From: Pseudomonas sp. GM50
GTDB taxonomy: Bacteria; Pseudomonadota; Gammaproteobacteria; Pseudomonadales; Pseudomonadaceae
Reading direction: 5' to 3'
Assembly (NCBI RefSeq): GCF_000282375.1
Contig: NZ_AKJK01000104.1
Coordinates: 1 to 64,000, forward strand
Length of the DNA stretch: 64,000 nt
Shown here: positions 17,210-26,393 of the stretch, piece after piece
How positions within the stretch are numbered: the stretch's first letter is position 1
Layout: every line of letters begins with the position of its first letter
The notes under the pieces: generated by a model
Seen by the model: the letters and a program-made list of their open reading frames with translations, nothing else
What the model was told of the DNA's origin: nothing
Databases searched by the model: none
Program-made: the position numbers and the translations under genes

Positions 17210-17623
17210 ATCTTGGAGGTCTAACTGTGCCACCAAAGCGCAGCATCACTGCCAATGCCCGTAGTCGGGAACCTTCAAAAACGTAGGTTTCTCTTGGAGA
17301 AACGCCAGCTTACGCAGCACCTTTGCGGCCAAAGCGACGTGGATGAGAACCGCCTGTACGCCACCTATTCGCTGCCGTTTTTCTAGGCCGTGTAATGTCA
17401 AACGCCGAGGTACTGCGTACGTCGGCGTAGCACTCCAATCCCAAAACTAACCATCCTCCGAGCTTGAAATGGGACTCACTGGGACATTTCCAATCCGAAG
17501 TGAGTGCCCCCCCTGCGCTGGTTGATCATATCCAAGCCACCATGATTTTGTGGGGCGCAACAGGCTGAGATAGCGAGAGGAATACGTCAGAGCTGACAGA
17601 ATATGAGCATGAATACCTCTGCT
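17210..17623. other. Gap between NahR-like and next LysR gene
   Basis: No intact gene. It contains the 66-codon open remnant at 17246-17446 (listed separately) and a small hairpin GTTTCTC-TTG-GAGAAAC at 17287-17303 with no T tract. Confidence 0.5.
17246..17446 (-). pseudogene. Unidentified C-terminal protein remnant
   Basis: A minus-strand frame is open from a TAG (17447-17449) to a TGA (17246-17248) with no start codon near the beginning. It reads LTLHGLEKRQRIGGVQAVLI, then HVALAAKVLRKLAFLQEKPT, which has a natural-looking amphipathic composition. The tail vaguely resembles the C-termini of DDE transposases, but I cannot assign it. It is probably a leftover of a deleted gene; chance is not excluded. 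Confidence 0.25.
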
Positions 17624-18538
17624 TCAATTGAGCCGCCCTGCTTCACCCAACTCAATCAGCGTATCAATCAGACACCGAACCTTGGGCCGCAAATGCGCTG
17701 TCTTTGGCCATAACGCATAAACGTTTAACGGCTCTGGCTCGAACGCTTCAAGCACACTGACCAGCGCACCCGTCTCAAGGTGCTTGCGAACCACACACAG
17801 CGGCATTTGGCATAGTCCTAGCCCGGCCAAGGCCACATCGATCATAGCCTGACCATCTCCAATCTGATGGGTTGCGGGCGGGACAACACGCTGCCCATGA
17901 CCGTCCACCATAACTCGCCAACCCAGTGGTTGGCCCCGCCGATAGGTAACGATGGAGGCATGATTGTCTACATCCGCCAACGTCTGCGGCGTGCCTCTTG
18001 ATTTCAAGTAAGCCGGGGCTGCACAAATGATTAGGCGTTGGGACGACAGCGGACGCGCAATAAGACCCTGCTGGTTGCCCGGATCGCCGAAACGAATTAC
18101 CAGGTCAACGCCTTCTTCCACCGGATCAATCAGGTGGTCATTAAACGTCAGCGTGAACGACAGTCCTGGAAAGCGCTGACCTATCTCCATCATCACTGGC
18201 AGGATCAACTGCCGACCCAGCGCTACAGGCATGTCGACCCGCAATTGCCCTGAAGGCTCGTGAGCCTTGGACATCAGGCAATTCTCCACGTCGCGGATTT
18301 CGTCTAGCGCCCCACTGCAGGCCGCTAGATAGGCCTCGCCATCAGCAGTCAGCGAAAGTCTGCGCGTGGTGCGGTGAAAGAGCATCACCCCCAAGCGTTG
18401 CTCCAAGCGGGCGATGGCCTTCCCCACTGCCGACTTGGAAACCTCGAGCCGTTCGGCCGCCTCCGTAAAACTGACGGCGCGGGCGGTGGTCACGAACGTG
18501 TGAATGCCAGAGAAGGTATCAGCTGATGACATGGACAA
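17624..18538 (-). CDS. LysR regulator divergent to the MexEF-OprN-like pump
   Basis: 304-residue LysR protein. The winged-helix domain is at residues 10-65 (SFTEAAERLEVSKSAVGKAI, FHRTTRRLSLTADGEAYL), followed by a periplasmic-binding-protein-like effector domain. It is transcribed away from the efflux operon across a 118-base gap, the usual position for a cognate regulator, so it is functionally MexT-like although its subfamily differs. It is clearly paralogous to the LysR at 24701-25603 on the other side of the pump (DGEAYL, GQLRVDMPVA, DHLIDPVEEGVDL, THQIGDG and GLGLCQMP are all shared). Confidence 0.9.
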   Translation of the reverse strand: MSMSSADTFSGIHTFVTTARAVSFTEAAERLEVSKSAVGKAIARLEQRLGVMLFHRTTRRLSLTADGEAYLAACSGALDEIRDVENCLMSKAHEPSGQLRVDMPVALGRQLILPVMMEIGQRFPGLSFTLTFNDHLIDPVEEGVDLVIRFGDPGNQQGLIARPLSSQRLIICAAPAYLKSRGTPQTLADVDNHASIVTYRRGQPLGWRVMVDGHGQRVVPPATHQIGDGQAMIDVALAGLGLCQMPLCVVRKHLETGALVSVLEAFEPEPLNVYALWPKTAHLRPKVRCLIDTLIELGEAGRLN

Positions 18539-18578
18539 AACTCATTAAGGACTGAAAGGCGACAGTTTTGCGATCTAA

Positions 18579-18616
18579 AGCCTGTTTATCGCACATGAAC
18601 TCTACTTTAGCATTGC
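18579..18616. promoter_or_regulatory. Shared LysR-module promoter element, copy 1
   Basis: Sequence AAGCC-N2-TTTATC ... TCTACT-N-TA-N2-ATTG in the divergent gap between LysR and the pump adaptor. About 25 of 38 positions match the corresponding gap at 25650-25687 in front of the paralogous LysR module. Likely operator and/or promoter of these related regulators. Confidence 0.5.
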
Positions 18617-18656
18617 CGGCTATTCGTACTCCCCTTTTTTCTAATATGCAGAACCC

Positions 18657-19829
18657 ATGAAACTCATCAAAAATCGCCCAATCGCCCTCGCGGCTACGCT
18701 GACTGCCGTCGCCATCGGTTATCACCTTCAAAGTCTCCATGGTGAAAACGTCGCCATGGCAAACGAAGCCATCACTGAGTCGCGGCCGGAGGTGGACATT
18801 GCTTCCCCTATGTCAGAGCAGATCAACGAATTCCAGATCTATTCGGGAAAACTCGAGGCAATTGATGCCGTCGATGTGCGCCCTCTAGTGTCTGGCAGCA
18901 TCACCGGCGTTCATTTTAAGGATGGAGCCCAGGTCAAACGCGGTGATCCACTATTTACCATTGACACCCGCTTGTACCAGGCAGCCGTAGACCAAGCGCA
19001 GGCCGACGTAGCTGGGGCCAGAGCACGGAATGCCTATTCCAAAACCGATGCGTCACGCGCCAAACGCTTGTTAGGTCAGAACGCCATTGCTCAGCGGGAT
19101 CTGGACGTGGCTCTGCAACTGGAGCAGACCACTTCAGCTGAGCTTAAGGGGGCCGTGGCCCGCTTGGAGACCGCACAAGTGAACCTGGACTACTGCCATG
19201 TCGTCGCGCCTGTGAGTGGCAGGGTTTCCCGTGCTGAATTAACCCTCGGAAACGTCGTGGCGGCAGGTGCAGACGCGCCCGTGCTGACCCGAATCGTCTC
19301 CATCTCACCGATCTACGCGGCCTTTGAAGTCGACGAGCAAACCTATGTTCGCTTCCTTGGACAGCGTCACGAACAGCCGGTGAAGGTAGCGCTGGGCCTC
19401 GCCCGCGAAACCGATTTCGGACGTCACGGTGTGGTGGACTCGATAGACAACCAGCTCAACGTTAAATCCGGCACGATCCGGGTACGTGCGCGCTTCGATA
19501 ATTCCCAAGGATTGCTTGTACCAGGCATGTATGCCCACGTGAAGGTTAGTGCAGGTCAACGCCGTCAGGCTCTTCTGATCAACGAGGCGGCGATCGGTAC
19601 TGATCAAGATCGCAAGTATGTGATGGTCGTCGACACTAGCGGCCGCGTGCATTACCGCGAAGTCAAACTGGGCGACCTGTATGACGGACTGCGCATCGTC
19701 GATAGCGGACTCAGCGCCCAAGATCGAATCATCGTCAATGGCATGCAGCGTGTACATGCGGACGATGAAGTGAGCCCACACGAAGTTGCCATGGATACCC
19801 GGCCCGGTGCCTTGGCTGTGCAACGCTAA
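18657..19829 (+). CDS. RND efflux periplasmic adaptor (MexE-like)
   Basis: 390-residue membrane fusion protein of an RND pump. The N-terminal hydrophobic segment (residues 10-30) is not followed by a lipobox. The order of parts is usual: YSGKLEAIDAVDVRPLVSGS half-lipoyl, a coiled-coil hairpin (about 105-165), VVAPVSGRVSRAELTLGNVV, a beta-barrel (TIRVRARFDNSQGLLVPGMY) and a membrane-proximal domain. This matches the MexE/TtgD group. First gene of the MexEF-OprN-like operon; an 88-base gap with a perfect 7-bp hairpin (19865-19885) precedes the pump gene. Confidence 0.92.
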   Translation: MKLIKNRPIALAATLTAVAIGYHLQSLHGENVAMANEAITESRPEVDIASPMSEQINEFQIYSGKLEAIDAVDVRPLVSGSITGVHFKDGAQVKRGDPLFTIDTRLYQAAVDQAQADVAGARARNAYSKTDASRAKRLLGQNAIAQRDLDVALQLEQTTSAELKGAVARLETAQVNLDYCHVVAPVSGRVSRAELTLGNVVAAGADAPVLTRIVSISPIYAAFEVDEQTYVRFLGQRHEQPVKVALGLARETDFGRHGVVDSIDNQLNVKSGTIRVRARFDNSQGLLVPGMYAHVKVSAGQRRQALLINEAAIGTDQDRKYVMVVDTSGRVHYREVKLGDLYDGLRIVDSGLSAQDRIIVNGMQRVHADDEVSPHEVAMDTRPGALAVQR

Positions 19830-19864
19830 CAACCGCTCACTCTAACCCGGCTTCGCCCATACCC

Positions 19865-19885
19865 GATGCGCAACTCCAGCGCATC
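19865..19885 (+). other. Intra-operon hairpin between mexE-like and mexF-like genes
   Basis: GATGCGC (19865-19871) and GCGCATC (19879-19885) form a perfect 7-bp stem with a 7-base loop and no T tract. It may be an mRNA-processing or stability element that sets adaptor-to-pump ratios. Confidence 0.45.
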
Positions 19886-19917
19886 GCCGCTCCCCTATTG
19901 CCGAAGAAAACCTAGCG

Positions 19918-22900
19918 ATGAAGTTCTCCCGTTTTTTCATTGATCGCCCCATTTTCGCGGCCGTACTATCGGTCGTCATACTACTGATGGGTACGATTGC
20001 TGCGTTCAAGTTACCCATTGCCGAGTACCCGGAAGTGGTTCCTCCGCAAGTGCTCGTTCATGCCGAGTTCCCCGGCGCCAACCCCAAGGTAATTGCCGAA
20101 ACAGTCGCCGCGCCGATTGAAGAAAAAATCAATGGCGTGGAAAAGATGTTGTACATGCAGTCTCAATCCAACAGCGATGGCCAGATGACGACTACTGTCA
20201 CCTTCCAGCTGGGCATGGATCCCAACCTCGCTCAGCAGTTGGTGCAGAACCGAGTCTCCCAAGCTTTGACACGGCTGCCCGAAGCCGTGCAGAAACTTGG
20301 CGTTACCACGATCAAGGCATCCAGCACCATGACCTTGGCAGTAACCCTGTATTCCCCCAACGACCAATACGATGTGGATTACCTACATAACTACGGGCTC
20401 ATCCATGTCCGTGATCGCCTGGCCCGGATCCAGGGTGTAGGCGATGTGCAGCTTAAAGGCGGCGGCGACTATTCAATGCGTATCTGGCTCGACCCACGCA
20501 AATTGGCCGAGCAGCAAATGTCGGCAACTGATGTGGTCGGCGCTATCCAGGCACAGAACGCCCAAGTGTCCGCCGGGATGGTGGGCGCCACGCCTAGTGC
20601 TCCCAACGTCGAGATGCAGCTAGACATCAACGTGAAGGGTCGACTGCAGACGCCAGAAGAGTTCGAAGCCATCGTGGTCAAGACCAACGCCGACGGCGGC
20701 GTGACCTACCTGCGCGACGTGGCGCGGGTCGCGCTAGGCGCGGCAGACTATACCCAGAGTACGCACCTTGATACCAAGGTCTCGATGACGATCTGGGTAT
20801 TCCAGCAGCCTGGCGCGAACGCGTTACAGATTGCCGATGACGTGCGTCGTGAGATGCTGGATATCGGCAAAGATATGCCGAAGGGCGTCAGCTACGGCTT
20901 CAACTATGATCCGACACGGTTTGTGTCCGCCAGTATTGAGGCGGTCGTTCATACCTTGCTTGAAGCAATTGCCTTGGTCGTACTGGTTGTCATCCTGTTC
21001 CTGCAAAACTGGCGCGCTTCGCTAATCCCTTTGCTAGCCGTGCCGGTGGCTATTGTCGGCACGTTTTCACTGATGTTGGCATTTGGGTTCTCGATCAATG
21101 CCTTGTCCTTGTTCGGCATGGTGCTGGCTATTGGTATCGTCGTAGACGACGCCATCGTGGTCGTAGAGAACGTGGAGCGCAACCTGGAGCACGGTTTGAG
21201 CCCCAAGGAAGCGACCTATAAAGCAATGGACGAGGTCAGCGGCCCTATCGTTGCCATTGGACTAACGCTGGTTGCAGTATTTGTACCGCTGGCGTTCATG
21301 TCGGGACTGACGGGCCAGTTTTACCAACAGTTCGCCATGACGATCGCGATCTCGACCATCATTTCTGCGTTCAACTCCCTGACACTATCACCTGCCCTGG
21401 CCGCTTTACTGCTTCGCAGTCCACACGCCCCCAAAGACCGCCTGACACGTGGAATGGATCTGGTGCTAGGCAGGTTTTTTAACGCATTCAACCGTTTGTT
21501 CAATCGGGGATCGGAAGCTTATGGACACGGTGTAGGTCGTACCCTCAGGCACAAGGGCGCGATGATGATCTGCTACGCATTGCTTCTAGGACTGGCTGCG
21601 CTGATGGGCAATCTCGTACCCGGTGGGTTCGTGCCTGCACAGGACAAGCAATACCTGATCGCAGTGGCTCAATTGCCCAATGGCGCCACCTTGGCGCGCT
21701 CCGACGAAGTATCACAAGAAATGGGGCGCATGGCCCTGAAGGAGCCTGGGATAGGCTTTACCGTTGCTCATGCTGGATTGTCGATCAACGGATTTACCTC
21801 GTCATCCAGCTCCGTGGTGATGTTCCTGCCCCTCACCTCTTTCGATGAGCGTTATGGCCACGGTGCCGACCTTAGCGCTGACGCTATTGCGCAGTCGTTG
21901 AACAAAAAGTTCACCCAGATCAAAGAAGCTAAGATTTCCGTGTTTTCACCGCCCCCTGTTCTCGGTCTTGGCACCCTGGGTGGCTTCAAGCTTCAGCTTG
22001 AAGACCGAGGATCACTAGGATACCAAGCCTTGCATGACGCCACCGAAGCCTTCATAGCAGCAGCAGCGAAGGCGCCTGAGTTGGGGCCTCTGTTCAGTAG
22101 TTACGACATCAACATTCCGCAACTCGACGTGGAAGTTGACAGGGTCAAAGCTCAACAGCTCGGCGTACCAGTCGATGAAGTATTTAGCACCCTGCAGATT
22201 TACCTGGGCTCACTGTACGTCAACGACTTCAACCGGTTTGGACGCGTCTATCAGGTACGGGTTCAGGCAGATGCTCAATATCGCGCGTTCGCCCAGGACA
22301 TCGGACAGTTGAAAGTCCGAAGCCGCACTGGGGAGATGGTGCCGCTCGACACTCTTCTCCATGTCAAAACCACGTATGGCCCGGAGATGGTGGTTCGCTA
22401 CAACGGCTTTACGGCTGCCGACCTCAACGGTGGGCCTGCGCCAGGTTACTCAAACAACCAAGCTCAGGCGGCCATTGAACGCATCGCCGAGGAAACCCTG
22501 CCACCCGGCATCAAGTTTGAATGGACTGACCTTGCGTATCAGCAGCAGTTGGCTGGCAACGCTGCGATGATGGTGTTCCCGATTTGCGTGCTACTGGTGT
22601 TTCTGGTGCTTGCCGCTCAGTACGAAAGCCTGACCTTGCCACTGGCGGTGATCATGATCGTCCCTATGAGCTTGCTGTCAGCGCTGCTGGGCGTATGGCT
22701 GACCGATGGCGACAACAACATTTTCACTCAGATAGGCCTGGTCGTACTGGTTGGCCTATCGGCCAAAAACGCCATTCTGATTGTCGAATTCGCTCGCGAG
22801 CTCGAAATGCAAGGTCGCAGCATTGCCAAAGCCGCCATCGAGGCCAGCCGTTTGCGACTGCGGCCAATCCTGATGACTTCGATGGCCTTCATCATGGGCG

Positions 22901-23097
22901 TAATACCTATGGTCGTCGCGACAGGCCCCGGATCCGAGATGCGCCACGCCATTGGTGTCAGCGTGTTCTTCGGCATGCTTGGCGTAACGTTTTTCGCATT
23001 GCTGCTTACCCCGCTTTTCTACGTATTGTTGCGCAAGCTATCGGGCGGGAAATCGCTGCGTGCTGAGCATCATCGCACCGCAGATATCGAGGCCTGA
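19918..23097 (+). CDS. RND efflux pump inner-membrane transporter (MexF-like)
   Basis: 1059-residue HAE1-type RND antiporter exporting drugs and aromatic toxicants by proton exchange. It begins MKFSRFFIDRPIFAAVLSVV, as in MexF. Two large periplasmic loops and 12 membrane helices are arranged as two repeats. TM4 carries the proton-relay acids (GIVVDDAIVVVENVERNLEH). The closing repeat has GLSAKNAILIVEFARELE. Similarity is clearly to MexF rather than MexB (for example EVVPPQVLVHAEFPGANPKV). Length is normal and the frame is intact. Works with the adaptor upstream and the outer-membrane factor 6 bases downstream. Confidence 0.94.
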   Translation: MKFSRFFIDRPIFAAVLSVVILLMGTIAAFKLPIAEYPEVVPPQVLVHAEFPGANPKVIAETVAAPIEEKINGVEKMLYMQSQSNSDGQMTTTVTFQLGMDPNLAQQLVQNRVSQALTRLPEAVQKLGVTTIKASSTMTLAVTLYSPNDQYDVDYLHNYGLIHVRDRLARIQGVGDVQLKGGGDYSMRIWLDPRKLAEQQMSATDVVGAIQAQNAQVSAGMVGATPSAPNVEMQLDINVKGRLQTPEEFEAIVVKTNADGGVTYLRDVARVALGAADYTQSTHLDTKVSMTIWVFQQPGANALQIADDVRREMLDIGKDMPKGVSYGFNYDPTRFVSASIEAVVHTLLEAIALVVLVVILFLQNWRASLIPLLAVPVAIVGTFSLMLAFGFSINALSLFGMVLAIGIVVDDAIVVVENVERNLEHGLSPKEATYKAMDEVSGPIVAIGLTLVAVFVPLAFMSGLTGQFYQQFAMTIAISTIISAFNSLTLSPALAALLLRSPHAPKDRLTRGMDLVLGRFFNAFNRLFNRGSEAYGHGVGRTLRHKGAMMICYALLLGLAALMGNLVPGGFVPAQDKQYLIAVAQLPNGATLARSDEVSQEMGRMALKEPGIGFTVAHAGLSINGFTSSSSSVVMFLPLTSFDERYGHGADLSADAIAQSLNKKFTQIKEAKISVFSPPPVLGLGTLGGFKLQLEDRGSLGYQALHDATEAFIAAAAKAPELGPLFSSYDINIPQLDVEVDRVKAQQLGVPVDEVFSTLQIYLGSLYVNDFNRFGRVYQVRVQADAQYRAFAQDIGQLKVRSRTGEMVPLDTLLHVKTTYGPEMVVRYNGFTAADLNGGPAPGYSNNQAQAAIERIAEETLPPGIKFEWTDLAYQQQLAGNAAMMVFPICVLLVFLVLAAQYESLTLPLAVIMIVPMSLLSALLGVWLTDGDNNIFTQIGLVVLVGLSAKNAILIVEFARELEMQGRSIAKAAIEASRLRLRPILMTSMAFIMGVIPMVVATGPGSEMRHAIGVSVFFGMLGVTFFALLLTPLFYVLLRKLSGGKSLRAEHHRTADIEA

Positions 23098-23103
23098 CCC
23101 CAT

Positions 23104-24576
23104 ATGAACTTCTCTGAAACTAAGCTCTGGGCCAGCCTGCCTCTGGCCACTTCGACTCTAGTCTTGCTGTCGGCTTGCCATTCAATGGCACCCGAATACG
23201 CTGTTCCTGTCGACTCATCACCGACGCATTTCAAAGAGCAGAACCTGACGCCTAAGGCCGGCTGGAAAACTGCACAGCCGGCCGACCACTATCCCCGTGG
23301 TGAGTGGTGGCAAGTCTTTGGCGACCCGCTTCTCAATGACTTTGAAACCCGCGCCCTGAGTGCAAACCTAGGCTTGAAGCAGGCGTTGGCTAGGGTTCAG
23401 GAGGCACGCGCTTACCATCAAGGTATTGAAGCTCGCAGGCTACCAAGCGTAGACACTGGCTTCGGCCCCTCCCGCGAGCGCAACTCACAATCTTCGAGTG
23501 ATAATGCACAACCGGCAACGACCTACTGGCGGGCTCAGCTAAACGTCGCATACGAGGCTGACTTGTTCGGTCGTGTCAGTGACGCTATCAAAGCCTCCGG
23601 TGCTGAGGCGGAGCAAAGCGCCGCACTTTACCAATCTGTAATGCTGGCGCTGCAAGCTGACGTGGCAGTCAACTACTACCAGCTCAGGAGCCTAGATGCG
23701 CAGCTCAAGGTCTACGACGACACACTGAAGCTACGCCAGGATGCGCTCAGCTTCGCTCGGAGTCGTGCAGAAATCGGACAGGACAATCAACTAGATTTGA
23801 TGCGGGCACAAACCGAGCTGTCCAGCACACAAGCTGATTCGCTAGCGCTGAAACGCGCTCGCGCGGCGAGTGAACATAGTCTGGCAGTGTTGCTAGGGCA
23901 GGCTCCGGCAACGTTCGATTTTCCGGCGAAACCGATTGAAGCGTTTACTCTGGAAATCCCAGAGGGTCTGCCCTCCGCCTTGCTTGAGCGCCGCCCCGAC
24001 ATTGCCGCGGCGGAACGAGCAATGGCCGCAGCCAACTCGCGGATCGGGGTAGCCAAATCGGCCTACTTCCCCTCACTGACACTGACGGGTACCGCAGGAT
24101 TTGAGGGCAACACCGTAGGTGAACTGTTTCAAGGTTCAAGCAAAGCTTTTTTGCTAGGGCCACTCACAGGCACCATGCTCCATCTGCCGCTATTTGATGG
24201 TGGTAAGCGCAAGGCTGACCTTAAAAACGCACGAGCTGTCTATGAGGAACAGGTCGCTCACTACCGCCAGACCGTGCTCGATGCGTTACGTGAAGTCGAA
24301 GACAATCTGGCCAACATACGCCTGTTGCAGCAGCAAGCGCAGGCACAAACGCTAGCGGTTAACGCCTCCAAAGGCGCTAGTCGTATTACTCAGGCGCAGT
24401 ACCATGAAGGTGCAAGAGATTACTTAAGTGTACTGGATGCCGATCGAAGCACATTGCAAGCGGAGCAAAGTTTAGCCGGTTTGTATGGCGAACAGTCCGT
24501 ATCTACGGTGCGTCTCATCCGCGCTCTCGGCGGCGGCTGGGATCATCCTGCAACAGTCGTCCCAATCACCCCTTAA
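23104..24576 (+). CDS. Outer-membrane efflux lipoprotein (OprN-like)
   Basis: 490-residue TolC-type channel. The lipoprotein signal ends at LLSAC (Cys about residue 25). OMF hallmarks are GEWWQVFGDPLLNDFETRAL, paired coiled-coil domains, LPSALLERRPDIAAAERAMA and LPLFDGGKRKADLKNARAVY. It starts 6 bases after the pump stop without a strong ribosome site, suggesting coupled translation. Third gene of the MexEF-OprN-like operon. Confidence 0.93.
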   Translation: MNFSETKLWASLPLATSTLVLLSACHSMAPEYAVPVDSSPTHFKEQNLTPKAGWKTAQPADHYPRGEWWQVFGDPLLNDFETRALSANLGLKQALARVQEARAYHQGIEARRLPSVDTGFGPSRERNSQSSSDNAQPATTYWRAQLNVAYEADLFGRVSDAIKASGAEAEQSAALYQSVMLALQADVAVNYYQLRSLDAQLKVYDDTLKLRQDALSFARSRAEIGQDNQLDLMRAQTELSSTQADSLALKRARAASEHSLAVLLGQAPATFDFPAKPIEAFTLEIPEGLPSALLERRPDIAAAERAMAAANSRIGVAKSAYFPSLTLTGTAGFEGNTVGELFQGSSKAFLLGPLTGTMLHLPLFDGGKRKADLKNARAVYEEQVAHYRQTVLDALREVEDNLANIRLLQQQAQAQTLAVNASKGASRITQAQYHEGARDYLSVLDADRSTLQAEQSLAGLYGEQSVSTVRLIRALGGGWDHPATVVPITP

Positions 24577-24700
24577 CCCGGTTATTGGTTTCGCTCCGCC
24601 ACGCGATGCTCTCGCTGGCGGAACGAACTCTCACTCAGAACGTAAAAAACGGCATCAGTTATTTGAACGGCAACTCCCGTCCGCTATGTTCATCAAGGCC

Positions 24701-25603
24701 TTATTGCCAACGCTCAAATACCCTTACCAGTTCATCAACTACGTATCGCACCTTGGGACGTAGCTGCGAGACCTTGGGCCACACGGCATGAACTTCAACG
24801 GGCTCAGGTTCATAATCCAGCAGCACCTCAACCAACCTTCCTTCCTCAATGTCCTCTGCAAAAAGACAGCGGGGCATCTGACACAGGCCAACTCCCGCAA
24901 CAGCACCGAGAATCATCGCCTCCCCGTCACCAATTTGATGAGTTACAGGGGGGGCGAAACGCACAGTCTCGCCCTGCTGTCGTACACGCCAAGACAACGG
25001 CTGGCCACGTCGGTGCCCCACAATGCAGTGATGGCGGGCAAGATCCTCCAGGACTTGCGGCGTTCCGAATCGTTCGAGGTACCCTGGCGCAGCACAGATA
25101 GCCCAACGTTGCCGGGCTAGCCGACGCGCTACCAGGCCACCGGTATCCTTGAGCTCGCCGAACCGCACCAGAAGATCGACCCCCTCCTCAATAGGATCAA
25201 TTAGGTGATCCGAGAATGTCATGTTGAGATGCAAGGCCGGATATTTACTCGCGATCTCAAAGAGCAATGGCGCGACCACTCGCCGACCGAAAGCGACGGG
25301 CATGTCCACCCGGAGCCTACCCGATGGCTCACGGTCTCCAGTACCCATCCCACTCTCCGCCGCACCGATCTCATCCAGAGCAGCAGTACAAGCTGTTAAG
25401 TAGGCCTCGCCATCGGCGGTCAGCGAAAGTCGTCGCGTCGTCCTATGAAATAACTGTGTATCAAGACGTGCCTCGAGCCGAGCGATGGCTTTGCCGACTG
25501 CGGATTTTGAGAGGCCCAATTGATCCGCAGCCTCGGTAAAGCTATGGCATCGGGCAGCCACCACGAAGGTAATGACACCTTGAAAAGAATCGACCGGGAT
25601 CAT
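24701..25603 (-). CDS. LysR regulator of the tautomerase-nitroreductase operon
   Basis: About 300-residue LysR protein, a paralog of the regulator at 17624-18538. The winged-helix region is SFTEAADQLGLSKSAVGKAI and FHRTTRRLSLTADGEAYL. I prefer the ATG at 25603 because it begins the domain as in the paralog; the frame extends to an ATG at 25657, which has a better but still weak ribosome site. It is divergent from the 25726-29071 operon and probably controls it. Confidence 0.88.
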   Translation of the reverse strand: MIPVDSFQGVITFVVAARCHSFTEAADQLGLSKSAVGKAIARLEARLDTQLFHRTTRRLSLTADGEAYLTACTAALDEIGAAESGMGTGDREPSGRLRVDMPVAFGRRVVAPLLFEIASKYPALHLNMTFSDHLIDPIEEGVDLLVRFGELKDTGGLVARRLARQRWAICAAPGYLERFGTPQVLEDLARHHCIVGHRRGQPLSWRVRQQGETVRFAPPVTHQIGDGEAMILGAVAGVGLCQMPRCLFAEDIEEGRLVEVLLDYEPEPVEVHAVWPKVSQLRPKVRYVVDELVRVFERWQ

Positions 25604-25649
25604 AAACACGCGCCAATAGTAGAGCCAAATTCTACATACCTTATACCCT

Positions 25650-25687
25650 AAGCCCATTTATCCGCGATATTTTCTACTCTACTATTG
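25650..25687. promoter_or_regulatory. Shared LysR-module promoter element, copy 2
   Basis: AAGCC-N2-TTTATC ... TTTTCTACTCTACTATTG lies in the LysR/tautomerase divergent gap. It is homologous to 18579-18616 and, more weakly, to 35294-35326. It is placed where an activator site for the rightward operon would be expected and may overlap the extended LysR N-terminus. Confidence 0.5.
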
Positions 25688-25725
25688 CTGCAGTTAGCTT
25701 TACCCACCCTTTTGAGGCTCACATC

Positions 25726-25923
25726 ATGCCCGTAGTACGTGTTAGCTGGTTCGAAGGCAAAGAACACGCCCAAAAAGCGACCGTTGCCGCAGAGATTACC
25801 GAAAGCATCGTCAAAAATACCGGTACCCCAGCCGAGTACATCTACGTCATCTTCGAAGACGTAGCGCCCTCCGATTGGGCAGGCTCCGGCAAATTGTTTG
25901 GGGAAGCAACCGACAAGGCCTAA
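25726..25923 (+). CDS. 4-oxalocrotonate tautomerase-family protein
   Basis: 65-residue tautomerase-superfamily protein (keto-enol isomerisation using the N-terminal proline). Pro1 follows the initiator Met (MPVVRVSWFEG), and the family core EYIYVIFEDVAPSDW is present. Length is that of 4-OT subunits, which form hexamers. First gene of an operon with an ABM monooxygenase, nitroreductase, SnoaL-like protein and MFS exporter; substrate unknown. Confidence 0.85.
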   Translation: MPVVRVSWFEGKEHAQKATVAAEITESIVKNTGTPAEYIYVIFEDVAPSDWAGSGKLFGEATDKA

Positions 25924-26009
25924 GCAGGTCACAGGAACAAAGCATCGGCTAGGCCAGCGATGCATCCCCTCACAGGGCAGCCACCATGCCCAGGACGGAA
26001 GACATATCC

Positions 26010-26363
26010 ATGCACCCATATATTTCTTGCCTCTTCAGCCTTGCAGTCAAACCTGAAGAACTCCCAGAGTTCAAAGCGCTGATTTCCAAGATCGTTGCCG
26101 CTACCCAACAAGAGCCAGGCACCCTCATCTACGAGTACAGCGTCAACGAAGACAACAGCACCGTCCATATCCTTGAGCGCTACAACGTTGATTCAGTGGT
26201 CAGCCACGTGGACATCACCTTCGCGCCCTTTGGCGAACGCTTCCTAGAACTCTGCACTGTTACTGGCCTGGTTGTATACGGCACTCCAGATGCTGAAATC
26301 CGCAAACGTCTTGATCCCTTTGGCGCTGTATACATGACGCCCTTCGACGGTTTCAGCCGATAA
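26010..26363 (+). CDS. ABM-domain (quinol monooxygenase-like) protein
   Basis: 117-residue dimeric alpha/beta-barrel protein of the antibiotic-biosynthesis-monooxygenase family (cofactor-free oxidation of quinols, as in YgiN). The pattern FSLAVKPEELPEFKALISKI, EPGTLIYEYSVNEDNSTVHI and a late FGAVYMTPF is typical. I start at 26010, preceded by GGAAG at 9 bases, rather than 25986, which has no ribosome site. The small-enzyme neighbours suggest handling of quinones or hydroxylated aromatics. Confidence 0.8.
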   Translation: MHPYISCLFSLAVKPEELPEFKALISKIVAATQQEPGTLIYEYSVNEDNSTVHILERYNVDSVVSHVDITFAPFGERFLELCTVTGLVVYGTPDAEIRKRLDPFGAVYMTPFDGFSR

Positions 26364-26393
26364 TCCCTTTTTCACCGCTGCTTAGAGATCACC

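Noticed and set aside
19865-19885. Hairpin between the RND adaptor and pump genes as a terminator
   Set aside because: It has no T tract and lies inside an operon whose products must work together; kept only as a possible mRNA-processing element.
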